Shown: positions 22,501 to 37,500 of the stretch, one piece after another
How positions within the stretch are numbered: position 1 is the first letter of the stretch
How the letters are laid out: every line of letters starts with the position of its first letter
Source: Congeria kusceri
Taxonomy: Eukaryota > Mollusca > Bivalvia > Myida > Dreissenidae
DNA length: 64,000 bases
NCBI GenBank assembly: GCA_027627225.1
Contig: CM051034.1
Coordinates: 15,057,480-15,121,479 of the forward strand
Reading direction: 5' to 3'
The notes under the pieces: generated by a model
What the model was told of the DNA's origin: nothing
Seen by the model: the letters and a program-made list of their open reading frames with translations, nothing else
Databases searched by the model: none
Program-made: the position numbers and the translations under genes

Positions 22501-25500
22501 GTATCAATTTTGAATAAATTGTGTACAAAAAAACAGAAAAGAGAACTACTGTTCCTACAGAGACTACACGGGTAGTCCCCATCCTCTAACACATACACAC
22601 ACCTTCCTCAATCATTCAACCAACCCCCAACCCCCTGGTCACTGACCATTTAATATTCCCCTTCATAATATCTTCTATAAAGTACTTCCACTGACAAAAA
22701 AGCCAAACAGATACACAGGGGGAACACTGTCTAAACACTGGTATGGTAAAGTCATAAACCAACCAGTGATACCATCTTCTGTACTCAAGAGGTTATTCCG
22801 TACACCTTCCAATCTTCATAATCCTGGCAAGCATGAATAACTTTTGTATATTGTCGATAATCGAGGCTAAACTGGCCTATATCTTGCAAGAGGAATAAAC
22901 CATTTAGTGCCATACTGCGGTGATTAATGCGTTCTATGTAAATTTGAAAACCACATGGCATGAATGTGTAGGGCTTGCGGTATTTTGGCGTATTTTGGCA
23001 CACATGCTGTTAACCACAGCTCTAGATTTTCAAAACAATACAAACAGAAAACCTCAAAAAAATTGTGCACTTGTTTGTGAGTATTGTTTTGACTCTTGAC
23101 TCCATGATAATACTGTCAGATTTAAAACAGAATCGGATCTGCGGTCAGATTGGCTGAGTATGAAACCTTGATTACCTGTGCAAAAGATTCCCCTAAAGAT
23201 TATGAACAAAACCATCATTCCAATGTGCTAATGATCTTCCAAATGATTATGAACAAAACTATCATTTCAATGACACTAAAGGTTTCTGCAACAGCTCAGT
23301 GTGTCATGTGTACTTTAAAAGGAAACTTGCTGCCTGTGTTACAGTTATTGAAATATTATGTTTGGGAGTTGTTTCCAATAGAACCAATGTAAAGGGTACA
23401 TTACTGACATCAGAAGAAATGGGTCAAAAATCAAAAGCAGACAATCCTGGTTATCAAAGGGCAGTAAACAATGTTATCAGAGCTAAAACGATGAGTAACT
23501 TCCCCTATAGATCAGGCTTCCAAGTCTTCTACTTACCTTACTTAACATTTTCATACTTGTGGTTTTCGGCATACAAACAGCAACAGAGATGTGGTTAGAA
23601 GGTAATCGTAACTATTCAACAGTTAAAAGTACACAATTAGACTTGGTTTATTAATAAACGTTGTTTATTTTAAAGTGCAACTGTAAGGCGTAAAAAAAAA
23701 ATGTTTGTTTCAGGTAACATGCCCAAAAAACATTAGGGTAGGTAGATAAGGTTTTTTTTTTTTTTTTTTTTTTGGTAAATGGTCAACTTGAAGATTCTAA
23801 AACTAAATAAATATTCAAAACATATCAGTAATATCCTTAAACATTGTTTATAAGTGGATACTATCAAAACAAAACACTTATTTATCCAAATCACATTTTA
23901 TTATTAAAAAAGGTAAATAAAACAAAAATCAATCTGACAAACTCAATAAAATGTTCTAGGGTCGTGGCATTTTTTTAGGGTAGGTCGGGTTACCTGAAAC
24001 AAACATATTTTTTTTTTACGCCTAAACATTCTGTTGTATGCATTACTCAGCTCCATGAATTGAGTTTATACAAAATGATACACCTGTGGACATACTGAAA
24101 CTTGAACATATTTAATTTACAATACAAATGTAACATTTTAATCAATGTAATAAATCGAAACTAGCAGTTTTGTGGGTTCCACACATCAAAATTTTATTTA
24201 TTGTAACTAACTTACATTATCATACATTAAAAGTGCAATGCACTAACTTGACAGGATCAAAAACTGAAACTCTCTGGCCTGGACCATTTTAACCAAAATA
24301 TTTCTGGTGACCTTGACACTGATTACAGCAACCTCAAATCCCAAACAGAACCTCAGAATACCACTCCTATAAAACATTAACATTACGGGTCAATTACATG
24401 TAAAACGTTCACATGATAAGCCTAAAAAAGTGTTCAATATATTTTGAAAAATTCTGTTGACCTAAAACGTTTTAGGCTAATCATTTCCGTATGGCAGGGG
24501 TGACGACTCTTTCCATTATAAGCGTCAAAGGATATTAGAAATGATACACATTACAACCATAGCACCGGCAATAAAAACAAACAGGAAATTATACAAATAA
24601 TATTGTGTATATGCAAAGAGCGCTTTTATTAAATAACGAATATCAGCGTGATATTAATCGGGCATGCTTAGGACATAAATAACGAATTTATTAAATTTAA
24701 AGAATTTTTATTTTAACGAAATTTGTATTTAATGAAATTTTATTAAATAACGAATATCAGCGTGATAAATTTAACAAATTTTTGTTTAACGAAATTTTTA
24801 TTTAACAAAATTTTATTAACGAATGTTATTAAATAACGAATATCAGCGTGATATTAATCGGGCATGCTTAGGACATGTACTTTATTGGGACCCCTAATCT
24901 AAGGACAACCCTGGCTGACTCACATTCTCTGATCAAAATGTTGTTGCCGGTCATTTATGTCAATATATGTTGAAAAATTACATGTCCTTACATCTTTATT
25001 GTTTCACATACAACTTTCACGGGCCTACTAACATGAGAGTTTACAAGATATTAGACATTTATTGTACTTGATGCGTCGTTGATAAAATTTGACAGCGTGT
25101 TGAACATAAGATGCGGCTCCGAAAATCTTGCGTCACAAACATTTTTAACAGTTTCACAGTCGTCATCAAAATCTGCAAAAATGTTACATATTCATTGAGA
25201 AACTTTACTCTAAAGAAAATATTTCTTTTAATTTTTTTCTTAAGGCCATTTATTAAATTGAAAATGGCCGTTTTTACGGGAGACACATTATAATGATGTA
25301 GTTTATATAAATCTTTGTTCCAGTATTTGGATTAATATTAAATACACTTTTCTTTGTCAACTCATTTTTTTTATTTTTTCTAGAATTCATAATTGTTTTT
25401 GCACATTCTGGCAGACAGGTGAAGATTTTAAATATCCCAGATATATTTTTACTTGCCCCAGGCTTTGGGCAATTTTTTTTTCAAAACTGATTACCAGTTG

Positions 25501-28500
25501 CTTTCGACTGTTATGCTTATTACTTGTCAATTAAATGCATGAAGAACATTTGGTTCATTTGAATTCAAACCTTCATGAACTTCTTTTAAAGACAAAATTA
25601 AACTACACTCTGTCACCCCAAATAGTCCGGAGGGTTTCTCAATCGGAGGGTTTCTCAATCGTAGAAAAATAGTCTTTTCATCCCTAAAGATCAATTTCCT
25701 TTCGTAACTGAATAAACGACATTGTCCGAGTGTTCAAAGCCATCAATAAAACATTTTATAACTTAAATGCCCTGCTATGAGTATGAAGTGAATATGAAAA
25801 TATTATTCACCTTTTGTCAACATCTCGAAATTGGATGAAAAGAAAGCAATTTTCAACTTCTATGAATTTGTGAACATTGACTTTCAGATGCAAGTTAGTA
25901 ATAATTTACTTCAATTTGAAAGCTTTTTTTTTTCCATTTTTTTTTTTTATTTACTGCAATTTTGTATTTCTTTATAATGTTAAAAAGGCTTTCTCCTTGA
26001 AAAGAAGTTAAATATTCACCAATATCATTTCTGATATGGGCAAATATTTTCCAGTGATAAAAATATTTGTTGTAAGAAGTGCACATGTTTGGCTGATAGA
26101 AAACATTGTGGGATCATACAAGTACTGATGCAAAAAAACTACCAAAAAAATTCAACAACAAAACACCAGTATTTATTCATTTTCTACTAATAAAATCAAC
26201 ATCTCTAGGGCTATGTCAATATGTATTCAAATAACGATGTAGAAAGGTTTCTCCAGGAAATGAAATATGGGTGAATAATAACAAGAGGGCCATGATGGCC
26301 CAAAGCACTCACCCTAGAACTGGCACAGATAAAGACCATACTGTTGTGACAGGCTTGAAAATTAAGGTATCTGAACGATATGCAGAGGGGGCAGGGCTTC
26401 CATTAAGGGAAGTTTGGGAGTAATTTACTCCCAGTTTTTGTCACCGGACTTCCAAAAATTGCAGCTATGGAAGTTGCAGAACTTCCAAAATTTCAGCCAT
26501 GAAAGTTCCATCATGTAAGGATGAACAAGTTAGGAGAAAAATTAAGTAGTTTATCTAAATGTTAACCTCTTTCACTGAATACATTGGCATATAAACACTT
26601 GATGAAAAAGAACTGGTCTTAAAAACACCTTGAATTGTATACATTACTTAATTTCATTTCTGAAATACTCAGGACTTATGTAGCACAATACTGTCAAAAC
26701 TTCCAAATATTATGAGCAAAACTTCCAAAATCAGAGGCCAGGAAGTTCAATTCTGGCAAATCCAGAAACAGTAGATTTTGATGTCTTTATGCAAACGGTG
26801 TTGGAGAACTAGTTGCAATGCGATAACTGCGGTGGCTGTGCTATAAGGTAAAGTTTTGCATTTTCTTGGATAATTTTCTGTCCAATAATGATAAATTATA
26901 TTAATGCAGGCTCTGAAGACATCAATGTTGCATGTACAAATAACTGCATGCAAGTCTCGCAACTGTTGGTAATCAAATTTTATCAATCAATTTTTATGGT
27001 CATGCGCAAACTGTGCAAGTTTGGTAAACATTGAATCAAAAACCGTGTGTGCAAGCCAATCATTGATAACTTGTTGATGTTTTTTTCCAAACACAAGGGG
27101 CAATAACTCTGGTGTTTATGGCCCGATCATGCCTTTATTCGACTTCACCTGTAGTCTTACGTTCATAGACAAACTGTACACGATTGGTGAAGATTGGATG
27201 AAAAATGCAGTCTCTATCCTGAATAATGTCCATTTTTGCATATTTTTTTCACAAAGGGCAATAACTCTAGTGTTTCTGGTCCGAACTTGCTTATTTTCGA
27301 CTTCACCTTTAATCTTATGGTCATAGACAAACTGTACAAGATTGGTGAAGATTGGATGAAAAATGAAGTCTCTATTCTGATTAATGTCCATTTTTGCATA
27401 TTTTTTTCACAACCAAAGGGCAATAACTATGGTGTTTCTGGTCCAATCTTGCTTATATTCGACTTCATCTGTAGTCTTACGTTCATAGACAAACTGTACA
27501 AGATTGGTGAAGAATGGATGAAAAATGAAGTCTCTATTCTGAATAATGTCCATTTTTGCATATTTTTCACAGCCAAAGGGCAATAACTATGGTGTTTCTG
27601 GTCCAATCTTGCTTTTATTCGACTTCAACTGTAATCTCATGGTAATAGACAAACTGTGCAAGATTGGTGAAGACTGGATGAAAAATGAAGTCTCTATCTT
27701 GAATAATGTCCAATTTTGTATATTTTTTTAATAAACCAAGGGCAATAACTGTGGTGTTTGAAACACGATCTGGCCCATTTTTGGCGTCTGCTGAGATCTG
27801 ATGGTCATACACAAACTGTGAAAGTTTGGTTAAGATTGGATGGAAAATAAAGTCTACACATTGAAAAAGGGCATATTTGCACTTTTTTTGCAAAAAGGGG
27901 CAATAACTCTGGTGTTACTGGTGTGATCTGACCCAATAACAATCCCATCCGAGATTTTATGGTCATATACAAACTGTGCAAGTTAGGTCAAGATTGAATA
28001 AAAAATGTAGTTTTTATTGCGATAACGGTCCAAATTATTGACGGCATAAGGCCGCCACCGGAGAAGTCCCCTATACCAATAGCTCACCGAGCACTTCGTG
28101 CTCAGGTGAGCTAAAAAAGTGACATTTAGAATCAGTAGAATGTTTTTTAACCAAAGTTCTTTGGCAACAGGTCATAGATAAAAGGGCCAGATTTGCAGCA
28201 CTAAAGCAATAAAGATCTGTAAAGAATTTGTTCCCAATGGCTGAGTTTCAAAGACAAAAAGACCAGCCCTAGTATTTTGCTGCAAGGGCAAGATTGATGA
28301 TTTCCAGGCAGGGTTTCTATTTTAGTTCAATTACAAAGCATTTAATTCAACACTTGCCATGTCTTCTACAACACACAATCTGTGGCCAGAAAATGTAATC
28401 AAAATGGCATAAAAGGAACATGTTTTCCATTAATAGATCCACGAATGTCATTTGGTGCATACAACCCATATTAATTGCCCACAGATTTCATTAGCATGTG

Positions 28501-31500
28501 TAGACTATGTAGTGTTTTCTATCAGATCTTAAAGCAGTGTGCATGGTCAATGTCAGTATGTATCTTCAATGTTTAGCGTACATTTATATCGGTAATCAAT
28601 ACTATTTATACAATTATGCCCAGTTTTGCTAAGAGGTTGTCTAACAAGGCCCTGGGCCAGAATTCGTAAGGCTCATAAGTAATTTCTTAATTTTTTGTAA
28701 TAATTAAGTGAAACTTTTGATGTTATTTCCGGTGTAAAATGTGGCTCTAATGTGCAAATGTGTCACTTATTTAAGATACAGTAGCTCAATTCATGCAAAA
28801 ATTAAGCTATTCTTTTATCACACAAACTAATCAAGATACTTATTAATGCAAACCAAGTGAGGAAACAAAACTGTGGTACCATTTGAAGTGAGCCAAAATT
28901 CAGTTCTATCTAAATACAAACAGAAGTGACAGTCTGGGAGTCTCAGATAAAAAACCATGTTCAATCCAGCAGAGTTACCTAACAGTACCTAAATGCCAAA
29001 TTAAAGGTCAAACTTTACATATTACATGGCTGCAAGCATGGCTTTTTTTTTTTTTTAGCAACCGACTAGACAGAAAGTCTGTATGATTATGGTTCCACCA
29101 AAGAGCAAAGAATATACTATAGTATATGACAATTCCAAACATGATATGTTGCTTGTCGTGGGAAAACCAGGCTTAATGCATGTGCATCAAGTGTCGTCCC
29201 GGATCAGCCTGTGCAGTCCGCACAGGCTGATCCGGAATGGCACTTTCCGCCTACAGTGGATTTATGATAAGAAGAGAATTCTTTGAAACTGAAAATACAA
29301 TAAAAGTGGAAAGTGTCATCCGGGATCAGCCTATGCAGACCGCACAGGCTATCTGGTATGACACTTTCTGCTCTTTCATTGGAAAGTCTTCAGACAAATT
29401 TTGTCAAGTGTTAGAAGTTTGTTAATTCTTAATTAAGAAATTAATTAAGAATGGCAATTAAATGATAAAGTTTTGGTTAAAACACTAGCTGTTTCACAAG
29501 TACCAGTGACATATTTACTGACCTAACATTAAAATACGACATTAAATGCAACGCATATGACATTAATGGTACAGAAGTGTTGAATGCAACTGGTGTTATA
29601 AAGCAAAAACAAGAAATCCGTTAAAGAATTTTGTTAAATGCATTTAATATCAAACACACAATTAATCAACTTTCCTAGGGTGATATTTATATGCAGTAAA
29701 ATTACATGACTTTGTCCAGAAATTTACGGAATTCGAACTAATAAAATGTTTGAAAGGAATCCAACTTAACTGGCAAAAAACAATCCTGGTTAATGTCCCA
29801 ATGACCTTGTAACAAATAGGTTTACCAAAAAAAAAATGTCACTCAACGACATTTAAGTCACAGAGAGTGATCAGCCTTTAAAAATGATTGGAGAGGCATA
29901 AACCTTACCATCTTTGCCAATTCCTAAAAAAACATCAAGGTCTTAGACAAGCGGACAAATTTTTAAAAAATTCGCCAGTCCTTTTGATGCGTTCCACGTC
30001 AAAGTCTTAGCAAATCGTAAATTTCCAAAAACTCACCAGTCCTTTGGGTGCATTCCTTCTGAAGAAGGCTTTACAAGACTCGCAAGAGATGGCATCGAAG
30101 TTGTATCCGAGGGCGCGATCCCCGCAGACCCCGCAATACTTGTCCTCCTTGTTTTTGCGACTTTTGTGCATGCTCTCCATGCTGTTATAGTCCGGACGGA
30201 GGTCCATCGGTCGGTACGGGTTTGGAATACTGTCCCCATAGCCGTTGCTGTTGCTGTCCTCAAAACTGCAATCAGCAAAGTTGACAGTTGTTCATAAAAG
30301 AACACTTTTTTGTTTTTGATGCATCAATTTTATATATGAGGCGTGTCGTGGGAAAACCGGGCTTAATGCATGTGCGTTAAGTGTCGTCCCGCATCAGCCT
30401 CTGCAGTCCGTACAGGCTAATCCGGGGCGCCACTTTCTGCTCTTATGTTATTTTCTGTTTTAAGGAAGTCTTCTAAACATACATCCACTTTAGGTGTAAA
30501 GTGTCATTGTGGATTAGCCTGTGCGGACTGCGGACTGCACAGGCTAATCCCTAACGACACTTTATGCGCGTGCATTAAGCCTGATTTTCCCATGACATGG
30601 CAATGTCGACAATTTATATTATATGACAAGATACATGGAGTAAAGTGTCATGCTCTGGTGATATTTTACTATGATGATGATGGTGATGATGATGATGGTA
30701 ACTGTGATGATGATTATGATGATGATGGTGACGACAACGATGATAATGATGATGATAAATTTAAAGAAGGAGAACTGGTGATTGAATAACAACCAGTTTT
30801 TTTCCTATGCACAGTTTTTATTATCACATCACATATACTCATTTTAAATGTTCAAAGAACAAACAAGGAAAGCTATTTTTCAGAGTTTTTCCCGTTTTCA
30901 TTACAGTGCGTGGTGTTATTCAGGCACTGAATGAACAAACTAATACTTGAAAATTTCATAGATCAGTGATTCTGAATTACTTTTAAATATTCAAAATGGA
31001 ATGCCTGAACCATACCGTCAAGAAACGATTGAACGACTTTGCATTAAGTTTGCACTGAGTGAACCCCCGATTGATTCACCGCTCATATGAACGACAAACT
31101 ATAGACGTTGACCTGAATACATGCTTTACTCGTCACTCCCGCACAAATAACTTCTATCGGACGTTTATTGAACATTGAAAATACATTTACAAATGCTGGC
31201 AACTTGACAAAGAGAGACAAAAACAACTTGAAAAAGAAATATTTCCTTGTCGGGAGCAGAGTAAACAAACTATAAATTCTGACTTTATCAACAAGCAAAC
31301 ATGACATGAATTATGCTTCAATTGATTGCAGTGCATGAGTAGAAAACCTACGCTCTATACCAGCTGCACACACTTTGATTATAATGATGAAATGTTAAAT
31401 ATGATGACAAATTTATTTAATTAACATTAATATAGCTATCTATTGAAACCATTGGAAATTCAGGTTGAAATTACCCCCTGCATGTGTATTAATTATGCCG

Positions 31501-34500
31501 CAGAATTATTTTTTACAAAACAATCCATAATAAAGTAAGAATTGACAGAAAATGTGGATGTGGTTTTAAAAATGTCAGAATATATTTTAATTGTGCTTAA
31601 ACTGAAAAATATTTTTCACTTCTCACCACTGAAAAAAGAAATAACTGGATATTACTTAAAAAGCCCAACAAAGAAAACCTTGTAACTTCACAACAACAAT
31701 TACTTTTATCTACGTAATATAACTATAGAATCGTACTGAATGAACCCATTTCAACGTAACCTTAAACTGACATTTTTTTCAATTCAGCACATGTGCCACT
31801 TCATTAAAGTAATTATATACTCCGAACAATTCTTTCAAACCGCTATTACGAAACCTCCCAAATATTAATCAAGTTTAAACGTAATCAAATGCCTAAATTT
31901 AGAGTACGATTAATATCTATTGGACACTACAAAGTTACAAATCTCAGATCCGAGATAGAGTTGTCATAGAGTTGTCGATCAATATGTTGCATAAACAATG
32001 ACGGACTGATTGAGTCACACAGGTTTTGTTTTGTTCATTTATCAGATTTTCCCTTTAACTCTATGTCACTACCACTAAGCAAAATTGTTACAAACAATAA
32101 TTGTGGCGTGTCGTGGGAAAACCGGACTTAATGCATGTGCGTAAAGTGTCGTCCCGGATTAGCCTGTGCAGTCCGCACAGGCTAATGCAGGACGGCACTT
32201 TCCGCCTACAGTGGATTTATGTTTAGAAGAGACTTTCTTGAATCAGAAAATACCATAAAAGCAGAAAGTGCCGTCCCAGATTAGCCTGTGCGGACTACAC
32301 AGGCTGATCCAGGATGACACATTACGCACATACATCACATGCATGAAGTCCGGTTTTCCCATGACGCGCCTCAATTCTGCTTTAAACCATTATAAATTGT
32401 ACACGCATTTCACGACGCACATAAATAATATGAACAGTATGAAATCAGTCATAATTTATTCATCAACAGAAAAAAAAACAATCACAGTCATAATTTATTC
32501 ATCAACAGAAAAAAAACAATCACATAAAAAACAATCGCGCAAGTTCTTAGTGGTTATTTTTGTTGTTGTTATTTTCTTAAACCTTCCATAAAGAAACCAA
32601 AAAGCAAACTGGTGAACTCAAGAGTTTGTGAGGGTCCACAGGTTTATTCACAGTTGCATTATTAATTGCCTACCAGGTTGGTGAACCTTTGAACCTTAAT
32701 TTCTAGAAATGTTTAAATATATTGAATAATTTGCACCCAGTTTATTAACAACATTAATTTTCTGAAAGTTGGAAAAACAAGCTCTTGTTTTTTTGGCTTT
32801 AGACCTTTATGAACTAGAATTGTCACATGAGTAATGGATATACCCCCACAATATGGCCTTGTCATAAACAATGGCATCCATTGGAAAGAAACAACACTCA
32901 ATCCTAAATATGTTAGGCTTTTGTTAGCATTCATTAGCAGATAGGAACAATGAATTTTTGCTAATTTTTTATGACATCAAGTGACCTTTACAATTTATAT
33001 TCCGTATACTAATTTCTATACAGTAAAATTATTATCATTTAACATTAACATTTAACAAGCAATTATACATTTATGTTATATACTTTTTAAAATTAATTTT
33101 ATTTCATTTCTGCCAAAAAAACATTCTGAGACATATATTTTATAATGTAAAATTGAGTTAAGACAATTTTAATGCATGCGCTATTTTTGTCAAAAGCCAT
33201 TAAAAAACATTTTCTCAAATAATAGTTAAATCCCAAACAATTTCTATATATTAAAGTCATTATGTAATTGTTGTTTTATTTTATTTTACAATAATGCATA
33301 TTACATGTTAGAAGTGGATATCAATATTTAATTAATTTTTTAAATTTTTATTTCTATCACAATCATTTTCATTAGATATCTGTGTCCATAGCATGTCACA
33401 GTTGTACCCAGCTTTCATCCAATATGCAGTAATTAGCAATGATGCAAAATCGATGCAGAAAATGATGAAAATCAATGGATTTCCTCATTACAGAAGACAG
33501 AAACATTAATGCATGACTGGTTCTTGTAACACCACAGCTTTTGTTTCCCACACCTAGAAATCCCATTAAACTGGTGTGTGGCTGGATAACTGCATCTTGT
33601 TTGCCAATTGATTTAACATTATTAATTACCAATATCGATACAATAATCCAGGACCTTTAAGTTTCAGAATTAATCACGAATATTATAACTGATATCAACC
33701 TAATTTGTTATCCTTAAAGTATTGGCAGAAATTTGGACGGGAATGCACTTTACTATTAAGATATCATAAATACCTTCTGGCAGTTGTTGCTTAGCAACAT
33801 CTATTTAATGCATTTCATGATGCAGTTTATTTTTTAAATACGTAAATGGCCTTATGGTATAATAAACCAGTTTGCAAACAGGATGTAAATTCAAGCCATT
33901 CCTCCACAATCAGTCAACCTTCAAACTTAAAACCAAATTTAATGTTGAACCACTAGATTCTCATTGCTAGTGATATATCATCATTCAAAAATATCTTGCA
34001 TGTGGTCATTAAAATTTTTTGCTTAAATGTAATTTCGAAAAGTAAGATTTCCAAGAAACAACCGCTTGTCATAATTTTCGCTACTTTTAGCTGTTAAATG
34101 ATTTAATTAAACAAACTGAACATCAATCAACGTTTCACATTAATCAATGTTATGAGGGTCACCACTAGAAAATGGAATACAAATCAATCCTTCTATCTGC
34201 ACATGCTTATGAACCACTTGCAAACATTTAAATACATATAAAAACTGTTATAACATATAAATGTATTGTACAGAACGTAAAATAGTGTACTGCCAAGAGG
34301 CTTGAATGAGAATGCAAAACTGAATTAAAAACACTTCAATTAGCAGCATAAATACAACAGTATTGCACCGAACTCAGCAGCATAAATACAACAGTATTGC
34401 ACCGAACTCAGCAGTATAAATACAACAGTATTGCACTGAACTCAGCAGCGTAAATACAACAGTATTGCACTGAACTCAGCAGCGTAAATACAACAGTACT

Positions 34501-37500
34501 GCACTGAACTCAGCAGCGTAAATACAACAGTATTGCACTGAACTCAGCAGCGTAAATACAACAATATTGCACTGAACTCAGCTAACACCAATAAAATGTG
34601 TACTAAGTGTACTGTGTACCACAACACTGCCTGTCAGATATTGAACCACTGGGTCAACATTACATGAACTTGCCCTGAGGGTGAGGTCATTACACCACCA
34701 CCTTGCCTTGGACAGTGGTCAGGTGGAACGGAATGTATTGCAACTGACCATCTATAAATTAGCTGGCTAGACCAGATGCATCCAATGCATCCAATCAGGG
34801 TTAATGACCGCCAAACTGTTGTTTGTCCACTCCAACATTCCTCTGGACCTAATTTATGCTTATCTGACATTGTTACTGGTCAGTGGGATTCAAAGTTTTT
34901 ACAAATGAATGGTGGTTTAAATTGTTATGGGTTACCAATGACTTCTAACAAGACAGGCTTCTGGAGCTTGAAGTGTTGAAAACCTGAAGATCATATAACA
35001 AATATTTTCTAAATTATTATAAAACAAGTGTGAACATTATAAATAATACAAATGTTATAATAGAAGTGTAGTAATGTAATCCATTTTTTACAGTTAAGTT
35101 CTCATTGATTTAACACTGGTATATTCCCAAGCAGGATAAGTTAACAAAGGCTCTTTAGAGAAATTTTCAAAAAAAAGCTGTCAAACAGATTAAAGCACTT
35201 AGAAACCTCCTGTAAATCATTCTAGGGCATATTAAGTTCTCCAGAACCTGGTTTTCACTCTTCACAAAAAGTTCAAAAGAGTAGATTTTAGGAGGTACCA
35301 GTTGTAAAACCCTCACAAAAATAAATCTGGAGTAGAAACAGCTCCCTGCCTTACCCCATATATCAGGAGTATCTTTTTAATGTTTACTAAAAATAAATGA
35401 GGCTAATTTTTGAAACTCAAGACCATGCAAAAGTTGATAAGATTTCTTAGATTTCATGATTTAAACCATTTGACTTTTTTATTAGGTTAGTTTTCTGTGA
35501 AATTTATCACACGAACTTGTATCAGATTGAACATGCACTTCACACTGTGATGAATGGGTCCATTTAAATTAAAAAACACGCAATGGTAATTAACAAAAAA
35601 TAAATTATATCTTTAAACTAGAAACAACATTTGCAATGTAGCATATTGTAAAAGTCTGCAGCAGAAATATTGTATTGGAAAAAAAAATCACAATAATAGT
35701 AAGAAGTTATACAAAATTACATTCAAAATCATTTTTTTGCGCAGGTCTCATATTCTTTTTTATTACCATGAGATATTGGTTGTGCATATTTTTATTAAAG
35801 AATATTCTTCCTAAATTTGACTGCTTCAGTACTTATAAAACATTTATAACTAGGTATCTGAAGCAACATCATCGGTATATGTAAAATCAACAGCTTTTCA
35901 AAAATCTATTTAATAAAACAACTTTTACTATAATTATAACCTCTGCTTGCACACTCGCAGTTTAAGCGCAAGTTCAATCACCGGTGACCTCCAAGTACTG
36001 CTTTTGGCAAAAGCAACATTATTTAGTAGTAACTATGCATGGCATAGCAACATTAATTTACAATTCTGCATCTGGTTACGGCGCTAAACATGAATATTTG
36101 TTAATGCCATCCAGTGCAGACTCAGATCAAGATTAGGTAAAGATGCCAAGTTTTCCGTGTCAACCAATCAAACGGGGCTTCCTTGTCAACTGCTAATCTT
36201 GAAGAATAATTAGATAAATACAACAGAAATAATCACGCCCCTTTCATGTTTCCATGGGAATTCTGGCTGAATTGTTACAAAGTTTCACCCAATTTACTCT
36301 ACACTAATGGTTTTGAAAGCCTGTGGCTTATTACAATGACACTTGACACTGCTCCATGGGTAAAACCAATACTTAAAGTGTTTGTCAAAAAGCTGGGCCC
36401 CAACTAGTATCATTTACAAAATATAGCTGACCTGTTCTGAGTTTGAACTAGCAGCAGACTGCATGTTGACCACTGGGTCCTTTAACCATGCAAGTAATAT
36501 CCTACCATCTATTTGCATGTTAACCACTGGGCCCTTTAACCATGCAAGTAATATCCTACCATCTCTTTGCTGGGCCCTTTAACCATGCAAGTAATATCCT
36601 ACCATCTCTTTGCTGGGCCCTTTAACCAAGCAAGTAATATCCTACCATCTCTTTGCTGGGCCCTTTAACCATGCAAGTAATATCCTACCATCTCTTTGCT
36701 GGGCCCTTTAACCATGCAAGTAATATCCTACCATCTCTTTGCTGGGCTCTTTAACCATGCAAGTAATATCCTACCATCTCTTTGCTGGGCCCTTTAACCA
36801 TATAAGTAATATCCTACCATCTCTTTGCAGGAACTTAGCAGTCTTGTTGCACTCATATCTTTGTTTCAATAATTAAAGATCTGTAATTTTTCAAGAATAT
36901 CAATTTTTATTTCAATATGCTTCTTAAAGTTTCATATCAAGTCAAATGATTAAATAACTATATGGTTGTAACAAATTTGCTGTTTTTTTAACTGTTTTTT
37001 TTTTAAATACATCTACTATTGCTTCAATTTGTAATAGCAATTAAATAATGACATTTATATCCACAACACCTGTATGTACATGTATTCGTCAACAACTACC
37101 CTTGTTCTATATTCAGTTTGACATCTGAAAAAAATCTGAATGTGCATCAATTAAAATACAACCAGCCCCCCAAAAAACCTTTCTTGCTTATGAAAAGGAG
37201 AAAAGAAAGAACAGAAGGACAATACGGTCTAGATGTTATCACCACTTTACATAGAAATTTTCATTTTGTCACAAAATACCACTCTGTTGAAAACACAGCA
37301 ATTTACTGTGTAGCCAATTATCGGCAAGATCTCTCGATGGAAAATAGATCTGATATGATAATGTCACAAGTTATAATTTCACAAGTTTATTCAGCTCTAG
37401 AGCAAAATGAAAACCAAAGAATTTGAAGTGAGCTACCAATCATCTTAATGTGTGTGGGCAACGAAAAATGAAAAGAACATGTCTTTTTAAACAGATATGC

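Noticed and set aside
27116..27893. Overlapping repeat-peptide frames on both strands
   Set aside because: Product of the 160-bp tandem array inside the composite element at 26281-28112.
30445..30789. Asp-rich 114-codon frame
   Set aside because: It starts inside a fold-back element and runs through a GAT microsatellite; low-complexity artefact.
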